This document shows, in pieces, positions 25,525 through 33,481 of a stretch of 64,000 nt of DNA. Position 1 is the first letter of the stretch. Every line of letters starts with the position of its first letter. Source of the DNA: Pseudomonadota bacterium (GTDB lineage Bacteria; Pseudomonadota; Alphaproteobacteria; Rhizobiales; Rhizobiaceae); assembly GCA_023404095.1 (NCBI GenBank), contig JAEYDD010000002.1, positions 62,001 to 126,000 of the forward strand, written 5' to 3'. Under the pieces are notes generated by a model that was given only the letters and a program-made list of their open reading frames with translations, did not search any database and was not told where the DNA came from. The position numbers were made by a program, and so were the translations under genes.

Positions 25525-25546
25525 TTAACCTTGATGGACGGTTAAC
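25525..25546. promoter_or_regulatory. TTAACC-N9-GGTTAAC inverted repeat
   Basis: The arms TTAACC (25525-25530) and GGTTAA (25540-25545) are perfect inverted repeats with a 9-bp spacer. The element lies about 140 bp upstream of the cell wall hydrolase start and 100 bp before the Kup gene end. It resembles the pair at 10864. TTAACC is the half-site of CtrA, a fitting regulator for a cell wall enzyme, but the geometry is not the canonical TTAA-N7-TTAA. Confidence 0.35.
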
Positions 25547-25645
25547 GGCGGCGCACACGAACCCGCAGGGCGGCCGCACCCGCACCCGCACCGCTCACAT
25601 TAGCGCGAGGGCGGCGTGAGCACGCCACGCACTGCCTAAGCGGTA

Positions 25646-27556
25646 TCAGATGATGACCTGCGAGCCCAGCTCGACCACGCGATTCGTCGGAAGGCGGAAA
25701 TAGTCGGAGGGGTCGATGGCGGCGTTCGCCATGGCGATATAGAGCCGGTCCTGCCAATAGGGCATGCCTGAATGCCGGTCGGGCACGAGCTTGCGGCGGC
25801 CGAGATAGAACGACGTCGACATGATGTCGAACTTCACGCCGGACTTCCTAAACAGGCCAAGCGCCTGGGAGACGTTCTGCGTCTCCATGAAGCCGAAGCG
25901 GACCTGGATGCGGGCAAAGCGGTCGGACAGGCGTTCCACGCTGCAGCGCTCGGCCGGCGCCACCTTCGGCGTGTTGGTCGACGTGATGGTCAGGATGAAG
26001 TTCTGCTCGTGCAGTACGCGGTTGTGCTTGATGTTGTGCAGCAGGGCGGCCGGCGCCGATTCGGGATCGCTCGTCAGAAAGATCGCCGTGCCGGAGACGG
26101 AGACCGGCGCGTGCGCGCTCTTTCTCTCGATGGACTTCACGAAGGCCTCCAGCGGCACCTCGATATGGCGGGTCTTGTCACGCAGCAGTGCCGTTCCCCG
26201 GACCCATGTCCACATCAGAAGCATGCAGACCGACGCGATGAGGATGGGCACGTATCCGCCGTCATGGATCTTCAGCAGGTTTGCGCCGAGGAATGTCAGC
26301 TCCAGCAGGAACAGCGGGAGGAGGACCATGACCGCGGTGGAGGCCTTCCAGCGCCAGCGCATGCGCAGGAATTCGAAGGCCAGCACGGTGGTGACGACCA
26401 TGGCGCCGGTGACCGAGATACCGTAGGCCGTCGCCAGCCCCTCGGACGAGCCGAACAGGAAGACGAGCAGCATCACGCCGAAGAGAAGGATGGCGTTGAC
26501 GGCCGGCAGATAGATCTGCCCCGTCTGCGTCTCGGAGGTGTGGAATATCTCCATGCGCGGCAGGAAGCCGAGGTGGATCGCCTGGCGGGTGATGGAGAAC
26601 GCGCCGGTGATGACCGCCTGGCTGGCGATGATGGTGGCGGCGGTGGCCAGGATGACGACCGGCAGCAGCATCCATTGCGGAAACAGCAGGAAGAACGGAT
26701 TGTCGATTGCCTCCGGGTGCTTCAGCACGAGTGCGCCCTGCCCCAGATAGTTCAGCGTCAGCGCCGGGAACACGAGACAGAACCATGCCCACTGGATCGG
26801 CCGTCGGCCGAAATGGCCGAGGTCGGCATAGAGCGCTTCGGCGCCCGTCACCGTCAGGAACACGGCGCCGAGAACCACAAAGCCCAGGTAGCCGTCGTTA
26901 TAGAGGAAGTTGACGGCATGGAGGGGGTTGAAGGCTGCAAGGATCGTGAAGTCGTCGCGCAGATGGGCCGCACCGGCGACGGCCATGACGATGAACCAGA
27001 GTGCCGTAATGGGCCCGAAGAACTTGGAAACGGCGTGTGTCCCCCACGACTGGACGGCAAACAGCATCACCAGGATCACGACGGAGATGGGCACCACGTA
27101 GTCCGAGAGCGTCGGCGTGACGAGCTTCAGGCCCTCGACGGCGGAGAGAACCGAAAGCGCCGGGGTGATCATCGCATCGCCGATGAAGAGCGCCGCCCCT
27201 GCGATCCCCATGAAGAACAGGATAGCCCTGTGCCCGTTCGCCGTCTTCATCAGCAGCGCCAGCAGCGAAAGCGTGCCCCCCTCGCCCTGGTTGTCGGCGC
27301 GCAGGAGGAAAAGCACGTATTTCAGCGTCACGATGATCGTCAGCGTCCAGATGACCAGCGAGATCAGGCCGACCACCTCGACCCAGGTGACGCCGTCGTG
27401 GGAGATCGGGCGCAGCGCCTCGCGGAACGCGTAGAGCGGGCTCGTGCCGATGTCGCCGTAGACGACTCCGACCGATCCGAGTGCGAGGGCAAAGAGCGCG
27501 CGCGCACGGCTGTTTCCGGATGCGGCATGTGCTTCGGGATGCGACATGGTTGCCAA
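25646..27556 (-). CDS. kup: Kup family potassium uptake protein
   Basis: Kup is a large membrane protein that brings in K+ together with H+. The 636-residue product opens with the family's LGSVGVVYGDIGTSPLYAF near residues 27-45. It has about 12 membrane helices up to residue 460, including the SSEGLATAYGISVTGAMV stretch, and a cytoplasmic C-terminal domain of about 170 residues. The length is normal. ATGs at 27556 and 27547 are both possible, and a gagcctgttggcaacc context makes the choice weak. It lies 6 bp downstream of corA, so the two ion transporters share a transcript. Confidence 0.95.
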   Translation of the reverse strand: MATMSHPEAHAASGNSRARALFALALGSVGVVYGDIGTSPLYAFREALRPISHDGVTWVEVVGLISLVIWTLTIIVTLKYVLFLLRADNQGEGGTLSLLALLMKTANGHRAILFFMGIAGAALFIGDAMITPALSVLSAVEGLKLVTPTLSDYVVPISVVILVMLFAVQSWGTHAVSKFFGPITALWFIVMAVAGAAHLRDDFTILAAFNPLHAVNFLYNDGYLGFVVLGAVFLTVTGAEALYADLGHFGRRPIQWAWFCLVFPALTLNYLGQGALVLKHPEAIDNPFFLLFPQWMLLPVVILATAATIIASQAVITGAFSITRQAIHLGFLPRMEIFHTSETQTGQIYLPAVNAILLFGVMLLVFLFGSSEGLATAYGISVTGAMVVTTVLAFEFLRMRWRWKASTAVMVLLPLFLLELTFLGANLLKIHDGGYVPILIASVCMLLMWTWVRGTALLRDKTRHIEVPLEAFVKSIERKSAHAPVSVSGTAIFLTSDPESAPAALLHNIKHNRVLHEQNFILTITSTNTPKVAPAERCSVERLSDRFARIQVRFGFMETQNVSQALGLFRKSGVKFDIMSTSFYLGRRKLVPDRHSGMPYWQDRLYIAMANAAIDPSDYFRLPTNRVVELGSQVII

Positions 27557-27562
27557 CAGGCT

Positions 27563-28579
27563 CTAAAGCCAGCCTTTCCAGCGAAAAAAGAGGAAGGGTA
27601 TCACAGCAGACATCACCATCGCGCCCAGCGCCAAGGGATAGCCGTAGCCCACGTGGAGCTCCGGCATGACGTCGAAGTTCATACCATAAACCGAGGCGAT
27701 CAGCGTCGGGGGAAGCAACACCACGGACGCGATCGAGAAGATCTTGATGATCTGGTTCTGCTCCAGATTGATCAGGCCGAGCGAGGCATCGAGCAGGAAG
27801 GAGATGTTGCTGGCGATGAAACTCGCGTGCTCCGAAAGCGACTGGATATCGCGCGACACGGTGCGACACAACTCCCGGCTCTCGCGATCGGGCTGCAGAA
27901 CCGGGGTGGCGTAGAGAAACGTCATCAGCCGTGACAGGGACATGAGGCTGTCGCGGGTCTTGGCGACGAGGCGATGCAGCGCGGAGACCGCGATCAGCCG
28001 GTCCTCGAGATAGCGGGGCGGCCTGCGGCTGAGATGGCGCCGGTCACCGAAGACCTCCAGAGACAGCGTGTCGGCCTTGGCCACCGAGGTTTCCAGAATC
28101 TCGGCGGTGCGGTCGACGATCGTCTCCATGAGGCGCGTGATCATCACTGTCCCGGAACGGCAGCCGCCGGTGATGCGCGGCATCGCTACCCGGAAGAGTT
28201 CGAACGCCCGCGGCTCGGCATAGCGGATCGTCAGCAGGCAGTGATCGGTGAGGATGAAGGCGACATCGGTCAGCTGCGGCTGCTCGCTGTCGGCCTTGTA
28301 GACGAGGGAGGCGGTCATGTAGACCGCATCGTCCTGCGTATAGAGGCGGCTCGAGGGCTCGATATCCTTCAGCTCGTCGCGGGTCGGAACGTCGATGCCG
28401 ACCAGTTTCTCGACGAAGGCGTCCTCCTCATGGGTGGGAGACAGGAGATCGACCCAGACGACGCCCGGAGGAACCGAGGCGGCATCCGCCATCATCTCGG
28501 GCGTCAGAAGCAGCGCTTCCCCGTTTGAACGATAGACGGTAATCAATTGCGGGTGGCTCCGAGGAAGACCAACGCTCAC
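27563..28579 (-). CDS. corA: CorA family divalent cation transporter
   Basis: CorA-type proteins form pentameric Mg2+/Co2+ channels. The 338-residue product has a cytoplasmic N-terminal domain with the expected SRLYTQDDAVYMTASLV and a long helix. The two C-terminal membrane helices carry the signature YGMN: IASVYGMNFDVMPELHVGY near residues 292-310, ending FLFFRWKGWL. The GMN motif and short loop fit channel function. It is the first of the corA-kup pair. The ATG at 28579 lies 105 bp from the mrp stop. Confidence 0.95.
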   Translation of the reverse strand: MSVGLPRSHPQLITVYRSNGEALLLTPEMMADAASVPPGVVWVDLLSPTHEEDAFVEKLVGIDVPTRDELKDIEPSSRLYTQDDAVYMTASLVYKADSEQPQLTDVAFILTDHCLLTIRYAEPRAFELFRVAMPRITGGCRSGTVMITRLMETIVDRTAEILETSVAKADTLSLEVFGDRRHLSRRPPRYLEDRLIAVSALHRLVAKTRDSLMSLSRLMTFLYATPVLQPDRESRELCRTVSRDIQSLSEHASFIASNISFLLDASLGLINLEQNQIIKIFSIASVVLLPPTLIASVYGMNFDVMPELHVGYGYPLALGAMVMSAVIPFLFFRWKGWL

Positions 28580-28684
28580 CTTTGCCTTGTCTGTCCGCGC
28601 TCATGACGGCACGGCGGAGGGCATATTGCGCGGTGCAGCATCAAAATCAAGCCCCGCCCCATTGCCGCCATCTTCCGGCGGCGT

Positions 28685-29857
28685 TCACTCGAAAACGATC
28701 GAGGGCGCAGTGCGACCGCCTGCCGCCTGGCGGGCCTTGAGGCCTTCCCACATACGCGTAGCGATCTCGCGATAGGTTTTGGCGGCTGCCCCTTCCGGAT
28801 TGGAGACGACAACGGGCGTGCCGGCATCCGAAGTCTCGCGAATATCCATCGTCAGCGGCACCTCGCCGAGGAAGGGCACGCCGATCCGCTCGGCTTCCTT
28901 GCGCGCGCCGCCGTGACCGAAGATATCGTAGCGGTTTCCCGTGTCGGGGGCGATGAAGTAGCTCATGTTCTCGATGATGCCGAGCACGGGCACTTCCACC
29001 TTGTTGAACATGTTCAGCCCCTTGCGGGCGTCGATCAGCGCCAGGTCCTGTGGCGTGGAGACGATCACGGCGCCGGCGAGCGGAACCTGCTGGGCCATGG
29101 TCAGCTGGGCATCGCCCGTGCCGGGCGGCATGTCGACGACGAGCACATCGAGTTCGCCCCAGGCCACTTCCCGCAGCATCTGCATCAGCGCGGACTGGAT
29201 CATCGGCCCGCGCCAGATCATCGCCACCTCCTCGTCGACGAGAAAGCCCATCGACATGACCTTGATGCCGTAGTTCTCCATCGGCTTGATGATGCGATTC
29301 TCGATCTGCTGCGGACGTCCCGAAATCTTCAGGAGCCGCGGCATCGAGGGACCGTAGATATCGGCATCGAGGATGCCAACCCGCAGGCCGTTCGCCTTGA
29401 GCGCCAATGCGAGATTGACGGAGGTGGTCGACTTTCCGACCCCGCCCTTGCCCGAGGCGACCGCCACGATCGCGGCCACGCCGGGAACGCCGGTCTTGGC
29501 ACGAGGAGCCTGCGGGGCGGCGGGCGCGTGCGCGTGGCCGCCGTGCGAATGCGCGGCGGGGGGCGGGGTTGCCGGGCGGGAAACCGGCTGGGATGCCGCA
29601 CCTGCCTTCTTGTCCGCCGTCAGCGCCACCATGGCGGCCTTGACGCCCGGAATGTCGCGCACGACCCGCTCGGCGGCAGCCCGCATCGGATCGAGTTCCT
29701 TGGCGCGTTCGGCTGGAACGGTGATCGAGAAATAGACCTTCCCATCGGAGATGAAAACGTCGGAGACCATGCCGAGGTCGACGATGTTGCCTTCCATGTC
29801 CGGACCCCGAACCGTCCGAAGCCTATCCAGTACCTGGTCCTTGGAAACGTCAGCCAT
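28685..29857 (-). CDS. mrp: Mrp/NBP35 family ATP-binding protein
   Basis: Mrp/ApbC proteins are P-loop ATPases that carry and hand over iron-sulfur clusters. The 390-residue product starts with a DUF59 (MIP18) domain (residues 1-85, DQVLDRLRTVRGPDMEGNI). A Pro/His/Ala-rich linker covers about 90-120, followed by the ATPase domain with the P-loop ASGKGGVGKSTTSVNLA near residues 134-150 and MPPGTGDAQLT. The cysteine pair normally found as FxCPxCG in the second half is replaced: NMSYFIAPDTGNRYDIF has Ala303 and Thr306 where ligand cysteines are expected. The ATG at 29857 fits the domain; one upstream at 29908 adds a leader. Confidence 0.92.
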   Translation of the reverse strand: MADVSKDQVLDRLRTVRGPDMEGNIVDLGMVSDVFISDGKVYFSITVPAERAKELDPMRAAAERVVRDIPGVKAAMVALTADKKAGAASQPVSRPATPPPAAHSHGGHAHAPAAPQAPRAKTGVPGVAAIVAVASGKGGVGKSTTSVNLALALKANGLRVGILDADIYGPSMPRLLKISGRPQQIENRIIKPMENYGIKVMSMGFLVDEEVAMIWRGPMIQSALMQMLREVAWGELDVLVVDMPPGTGDAQLTMAQQVPLAGAVIVSTPQDLALIDARKGLNMFNKVEVPVLGIIENMSYFIAPDTGNRYDIFGHGGARKEAERIGVPFLGEVPLTMDIRETSDAGTPVVVSNPEGAAAKTYREIATRMWEGLKARQAAGGRTAPSIVFE

Positions 29858-29991
29858 GTGTGCCTCGCCTGAATGAATTGGCGCGTTGATAGCGCATTCA
29901 TCGCGCAAGCGGAACGCTTTTCGGTCAGAAGCATAGCCTCTCGGAAAAGATGTCGGGACGCTTCAACGCGCGATGACGGCGGGGCACCCGC

Positions 29992-30744
29992 TCAGGTGAT
30001 CAGGCCGCGTCGCATCGCCTTGACGACAGCCTGCGTGCGATTGACCGCCTCCAGCTTGCGGGTCACCTGGTTCAGGTAGTGATTGACGGTATGTTCGGAA
30101 AGGCCAAGGATTTCGGCGATCTCGAGACTCGTTTTGCCCGCCGCGGTCCAGCTCAGACATTCCACCTCTCGGTCGGTCAGGCTGACCTGGCCCGTCTTCC
30201 ATGCCGCGCCAATTTCCGCCAGGCGGTTGAAGACCTGGATCGAGATCATCTGCAGCAGCATGCGACTCTCGAAGCTGATCGACGGCTCCTCTCCGCACCA
30301 GACGACGACGCCGCGGTTGCCGAGCGCATCGTGGACCGGAAAGAAATGCCCCGTCAGCACACCGTGATGCCGCATCATTTCGGCAAGCTCGGCGATCGGC
30401 TTTTCCTTTTGCGCGGTATCCTCGACCCATTTCGCCAGATCGTAGGAGAAGGACACGGTCGTGGTGCGCAGCTTGCGGATGCTCGGACTGCGACGAACCA
30501 TGTTGAATGCGTCATACTTGGCAATCAGTTCGGCCGGCCAGTTGCTGACGATGGAGTGCGGCGAGAGCTTGTCCGCCTCAAATCCCGGCAGCGAGAACGC
30601 TATGAAGTATTTGAGCGCGAACTGCTCGCCTGTCCGGCGAAGAAAGCGAACGATGTCGAACTGCGTCTCCAGCGCGGCGATTTCAGCGCCCACATCCCGC
30701 TGCCCGCCCCGTCCCGTCTCGTCCAACGTCATCTCGCCCCGCAT
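29992..30744 (-). CDS. LuxR family regulator, first of a tandem pair
   Basis: This 250-residue protein has an N-terminal autoinducer-binding-like domain and a C-terminal LuxR helix-turn-helix (DREVECLSWTAAGKTSLEIA, near residues 191-210, then ILGLSEHTVNHYLN). In TraR-type receptors the acyl-homoserine lactone is held by Trp57, Tyr61, Asp70 and Trp85. Aligned by the surrounding Pro and Tyr residues, the corresponding positions here are Leu73, Tyr77, Ser86 and Tyr101. Three of four contacts are thus lost, so ligand is either different or absent. No luxI-type synthase is in the window. It lies 64 bp from its paralogue on the same strand. Confidence 0.85.
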   Translation of the reverse strand: MRGEMTLDETGRGGQRDVGAEIAALETQFDIVRFLRRTGEQFALKYFIAFSLPGFEADKLSPHSIVSNWPAELIAKYDAFNMVRRSPSIRKLRTTTVSFSYDLAKWVEDTAQKEKPIAELAEMMRHHGVLTGHFFPVHDALGNRGVVVWCGEEPSISFESRMLLQMISIQVFNRLAEIGAAWKTGQVSLTDREVECLSWTAAGKTSLEIAEILGLSEHTVNHYLNQVTRKLEAVNRTQAVVKAMRRGLIT

Positions 30745-30808
30745 TCATCCGCTCCGTTCCTGCGCAGGCTGACCTGCATTTCATTTCCCGTCCCGTGCGC
30801 CTGGACCG

Positions 30809-31546
30809 TCATTGCAGGATGCCGGCACGCATCGCCTTGGCGACCGCCTGCACGCGATTGACGGCATCGAGCTTGCGGGTCGCCCGGTTGAGGTAGTGGT
30901 TCACGGTATACTCGGACAGCCCGAGGATGCCTGAGATCTCCACGCTGGTCTTGCCGGCCGATACCCAGGACAGGCATTCGATTTCGCGCTGGGAAAGCGC
31001 GATCGGGCGGCGTCCATCGAGCCTGCAATCCAGGACCGTGGTGAAAGCGAGGTTGGCAATGGCGTTCAGTTCGGCCATTTCCAGATGCGTCAAGACCGGG
31101 CGCTCCCCTCCGAACGCCAGCGCGCCCCGCTGCCCGAGCGGATTGTGAGCGGGGAAATAGGCGCCTCGCGGCAGACCGAACCGGCCGAAAAGAGAGTTGG
31201 CGACCTGGGATTTACCGTCCAGGCGGACGGAATTGATCACGACTGCGTCGTAGGAAAACGGGATGGTGCTGCTGCGCAGGCGCCCGATGACGGGGCTGCC
31301 GTGGACGAGCCCCTCCCGGTCGTAGCCTTCCAGCATCTCGGCAGGCCAGTTCGTCATCAGCACGAACGGCGCGATCTCGGTGGAGGCGGATGGGGGAAGG
31401 TTGATGAGCAGGTAGCCGACGAGACCATATTCAGTCGTCAGGTCGCGCAGCAGCACCGCCACATCGTCTTCGCGTTCCACCTCGGCAAACCGCCGCGCCC
31501 AGCGCGGAGGCGTCGTTGGTGCGATCGCGAGAAACTGTTCACTCAT
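30809..31546 (-). CDS. LuxR family regulator, second of a tandem pair
   Basis: This 245-residue protein is a clear paralogue of the neighbouring LuxR-type gene: the C-terminal helix-turn-helix (REIECLSWVSAGKTSVEISG, near residues 187-206) is nearly identical in pattern, and the ligand-binding part has the same substitutions. The positions of the acyl-homoserine lactone contacts are Met71 (for Trp57), Tyr75, Ser84 (for Asp70) and Tyr99 (for Trp85). The pair's shared NWPAE...SP...FSYD pattern suggests duplication followed by joint divergence. A heterodimer is possible, as in other paired LuxR regulators of rhizobia, but this is inference. It is transcribed first; the upstream gap is 252 bp. Confidence 0.85.
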   Translation of the reverse strand: MSEQFLAIAPTTPPRWARRFAEVEREDDVAVLLRDLTTEYGLVGYLLINLPPSASTEIAPFVLMTNWPAEMLEGYDREGLVHGSPVIGRLRSSTIPFSYDAVVINSVRLDGKSQVANSLFGRFGLPRGAYFPAHNPLGQRGALAFGGERPVLTHLEMAELNAIANLAFTTVLDCRLDGRRPIALSQREIECLSWVSAGKTSVEISGILGLSEYTVNHYLNRATRKLDAVNRVQAVAKAMRAGILQ

Positions 31547-31798
31547 TCCGTTTCTTTCCGAAGCGAACGACGGCGCGCAAAGTCACGCACGGCAGAAGCA
31601 GCTGACACCCTGAACCTATCTTTGGAGACTATGCTCCGCGGGACGCCACTCGCACAACTCTACAAGACCGAAGCACCCAGAAATGTTCACTAGAATCAGA
31701 AGCTACCGGCGGCGTTCGCGTCCGTCCAGCGCCATTTTCTAATTTACGGTAAAATGGTTGCACGGAACAATCCTGGCGAGTGTATCGATTTGCGACGA

Positions 31799-32629
31799 TC
31801 AGGTGCGGCCGGGGCCGAGCCGCGCTGCCAGCTCGTCCGTGACGGACTGCGCGGCGCGCCGTACCTGCGGAGCCCAGTCCGCCAGCGCGTCGACGAGGCG
31901 GTAGGCAGGCCCCGTCACCGATATGCCGCCAACAAGGGAATGCCCGGCATCGACGATCGCAGCGGCGACGCAGCAAATCCCCGCCTCGTGCTCCTCCCGG
32001 TCGAAAGCATGGCCGGCACGGCGGATCGCGGCAAGCTCCGCCTCAAGGGCTGACCTGTCGGTGATCGTTTGAGGCGTGAAGCGCCGCAGCTCCACGCCAT
32101 CCAGCAGCCGTCCGAGCATTCCGGCCGGCAGTGCCGCAAGTGCTGCCTTGCCGATCCCGGTACAATAGGCCGGCGAGGCGCGGCCGATCTGCGAGGCCAT
32201 GCGAACGGCCTGCCGGCTTTCGACCTTGTCGAGATAGATGATCTCAGCGCCCTTCAGGACGCCGAGATGAACGGTTTCCCCCGTCAGTTCATGCAGGGCT
32301 TGCAGATGGGGAGCGGCGAAACGGCGCAAGTCACTGCGCATCCAGGTCCGGGATGCCAGCTTGAGCAGGCGCAGGCCCGGCTCGTAGCAGTGTTCTGCGT
32401 TGAGCTCCAGCAATCCCTCCTCCACCAGATGGCTGAGCTGCCGGTGCAGCGTGCCGCGCGGCTGTCCCGCGCGATCGAAGATATCGGTGAAGCGCATCGG
32501 CCGTTCGGCCATCGCAACGAGCTCCAGCACCGCGACTGCCTTGCCGAGCGTGCCGGTGTTCGAATTGGAGGCCTCGATGCCGTCCCTTTCCTCCATCACC
32601 TCCGCCGCTCCTTTGCTTGACAATGCCAT
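31799..32629 (-). CDS. IclR family regulator of the sugar-acid operon
   Basis: This 276-residue IclR-type regulator has an N-terminal winged helix (near residues 27-90, with RFTDIFDRAGQPRGTLHRQL) and a C-terminal effector domain including the family's YLDKVESRQAVRMASQIG and the later GICCVAAAIVDAG. It is divergent from the SDR-dgoK-dgoA-lactonase operon, with an 81-bp gap holding a repeated operator-like motif. By position it should sense a sugar acid or its 2-keto-3-deoxy derivative and control that operon and itself. Activation or repression cannot be told. Confidence 0.9.
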   Translation of the reverse strand: MALSSKGAAEVMEERDGIEASNSNTGTLGKAVAVLELVAMAERPMRFTDIFDRAGQPRGTLHRQLSHLVEEGLLELNAEHCYEPGLRLLKLASRTWMRSDLRRFAAPHLQALHELTGETVHLGVLKGAEIIYLDKVESRQAVRMASQIGRASPAYCTGIGKAALAALPAGMLGRLLDGVELRRFTPQTITDRSALEAELAAIRRAGHAFDREEHEAGICCVAAAIVDAGHSLVGGISVTGPAYRLVDALADWAPQVRRAAQSVTDELAARLGPGRT

Positions 32630-32642
32630 GCGCCTGCCGATA

Positions 32643-32679
32643 ATTCCACATATTCAAATCATGTTCCACATATTGGAAC
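32643..32679. promoter_or_regulatory. Tandem IclR-type operator in the divergent gap
   Basis: The word TTCCACATATT occurs twice, at 32644-32654 and 32664-32674, exactly 20 bp (about two helical turns) apart. The second copy extends to the inverted repeat GTTCC-N7-GGAAC (32663-32679). Being in the 81-bp gap between the IclR gene and the operon, it is the likely binding site of the regulator. Confidence 0.6.
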
Positions 32680-32710
32680 AAATTGCAACACGAGCCGACG
32701 GGAGGGCTTC

Positions 32711-33481
32711 ATGTCCGTGAGCGTTGCGTCCTATCCGGACCTGAGGGATCGGGGCGTTCTGATTTCGGGCGGCGGGTCGGGGATCGGCGCAGCACTGGTC
32801 GAGGCCTTTTCCCATCAGGGAGCCCGCGTCGTCTTCGTCGACATCGCAGACGGGCCGAGCGATGCGCTCGTGCAGCGGCTGTCGGAAGGGGCGGTGCACA
32901 AGCCCATCTACCTCAAGGCCGACGTGCGCGATATCGAAGCCTACCAGGCGACGATCGCACTTGCGATCGAGGCCATCGGGCCGATCCGCGTGCTCGTCAA
33001 CAATGCCGCGCGCGACGACCGGCACGACCTTTTTGGGGTGACGCCCGACTACTGGGACGAAAGCCAGGCGGTCAACTTGCGCCACCATTTCTTTGCGGTC
33101 CAGTCGGTGGCGCAGTCGATGCGCGAGGCCGGCGGCGGCTCGATCATCAATTTCTCCTCGATTGCCTTCAAGCTGAACATGGGAGAATTTCCGGCCTATG
33201 CCACCGCCAAGGCCGGCATCGTCGGCATGACCAAGTCGCTCGCCGGCAGGCTCGGCCCCGACAACATCCGCGTCAATGCGGTCCTGCCCGGCATGGTCCT
33301 GACCGAGCGTCAGACCAGCCTCTGGCTCGACGAGACCGCGATCGAGGCGATGACGGCGAAGCAGTGCCTGAAGCGGGCGCTGATGCCCGAAGACATCGTC
33401 GGACCCTGCCTCTTTCTGGCGTCGGACGCATCGCGCGGGATGACGGCACAATCCATGATCATCGATGGAGGAGTTCTCTGA
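32711..33481 (+). CDS. SDR family sugar dehydrogenase
   Basis: This 256-residue classical short-chain dehydrogenase has the cofactor motif ISGGGSGIGAALVEAF near residues 18-33. The NNAA motif follows as LVNNAARDD. The catalytic Ser is in NFSSIAFKL, with Tyr/Lys in YATAKAGIVG (YxxxK). It ends in SMIIDGGVL. The operon context (DgoK, DgoA, lactonase) suggests oxidation of an aldose such as D-galactose to the lactone with NAD(P)+. Sequence alone cannot decide between galactose, fucose or arabinose. The ATG at 32711 has the strong site gggagggcttc. The stop overlaps the dgoK start (TGATG). Confidence 0.82.
   Translation: MSVSVASYPDLRDRGVLISGGGSGIGAALVEAFSHQGARVVFVDIADGPSDALVQRLSEGAVHKPIYLKADVRDIEAYQATIALAIEAIGPIRVLVNNAARDDRHDLFGVTPDYWDESQAVNLRHHFFAVQSVAQSMREAGGGSIINFSSIAFKLNMGEFPAYATAKAGIVGMTKSLAGRLGPDNIRVNAVLPGMVLTERQTSLWLDETAIEAMTAKQCLKRALMPEDIVGPCLFLASDASRGMTAQSMIIDGGVL

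Noticed and set aside
25772..27934. A 720-residue open frame on the + strand over kup
   Set aside because: Arg/His/Gln-rich composition typical of antisense frames in high-GC DNA; Kup motifs on the other strand are clear.
31732..31757. CCATTTT-N12-AAAATGG dyad between the IclR and LuxR genes
   Set aside because: AT-rich with a long spacer and no T-run; could be an operator, but nothing decides and chance is likely.
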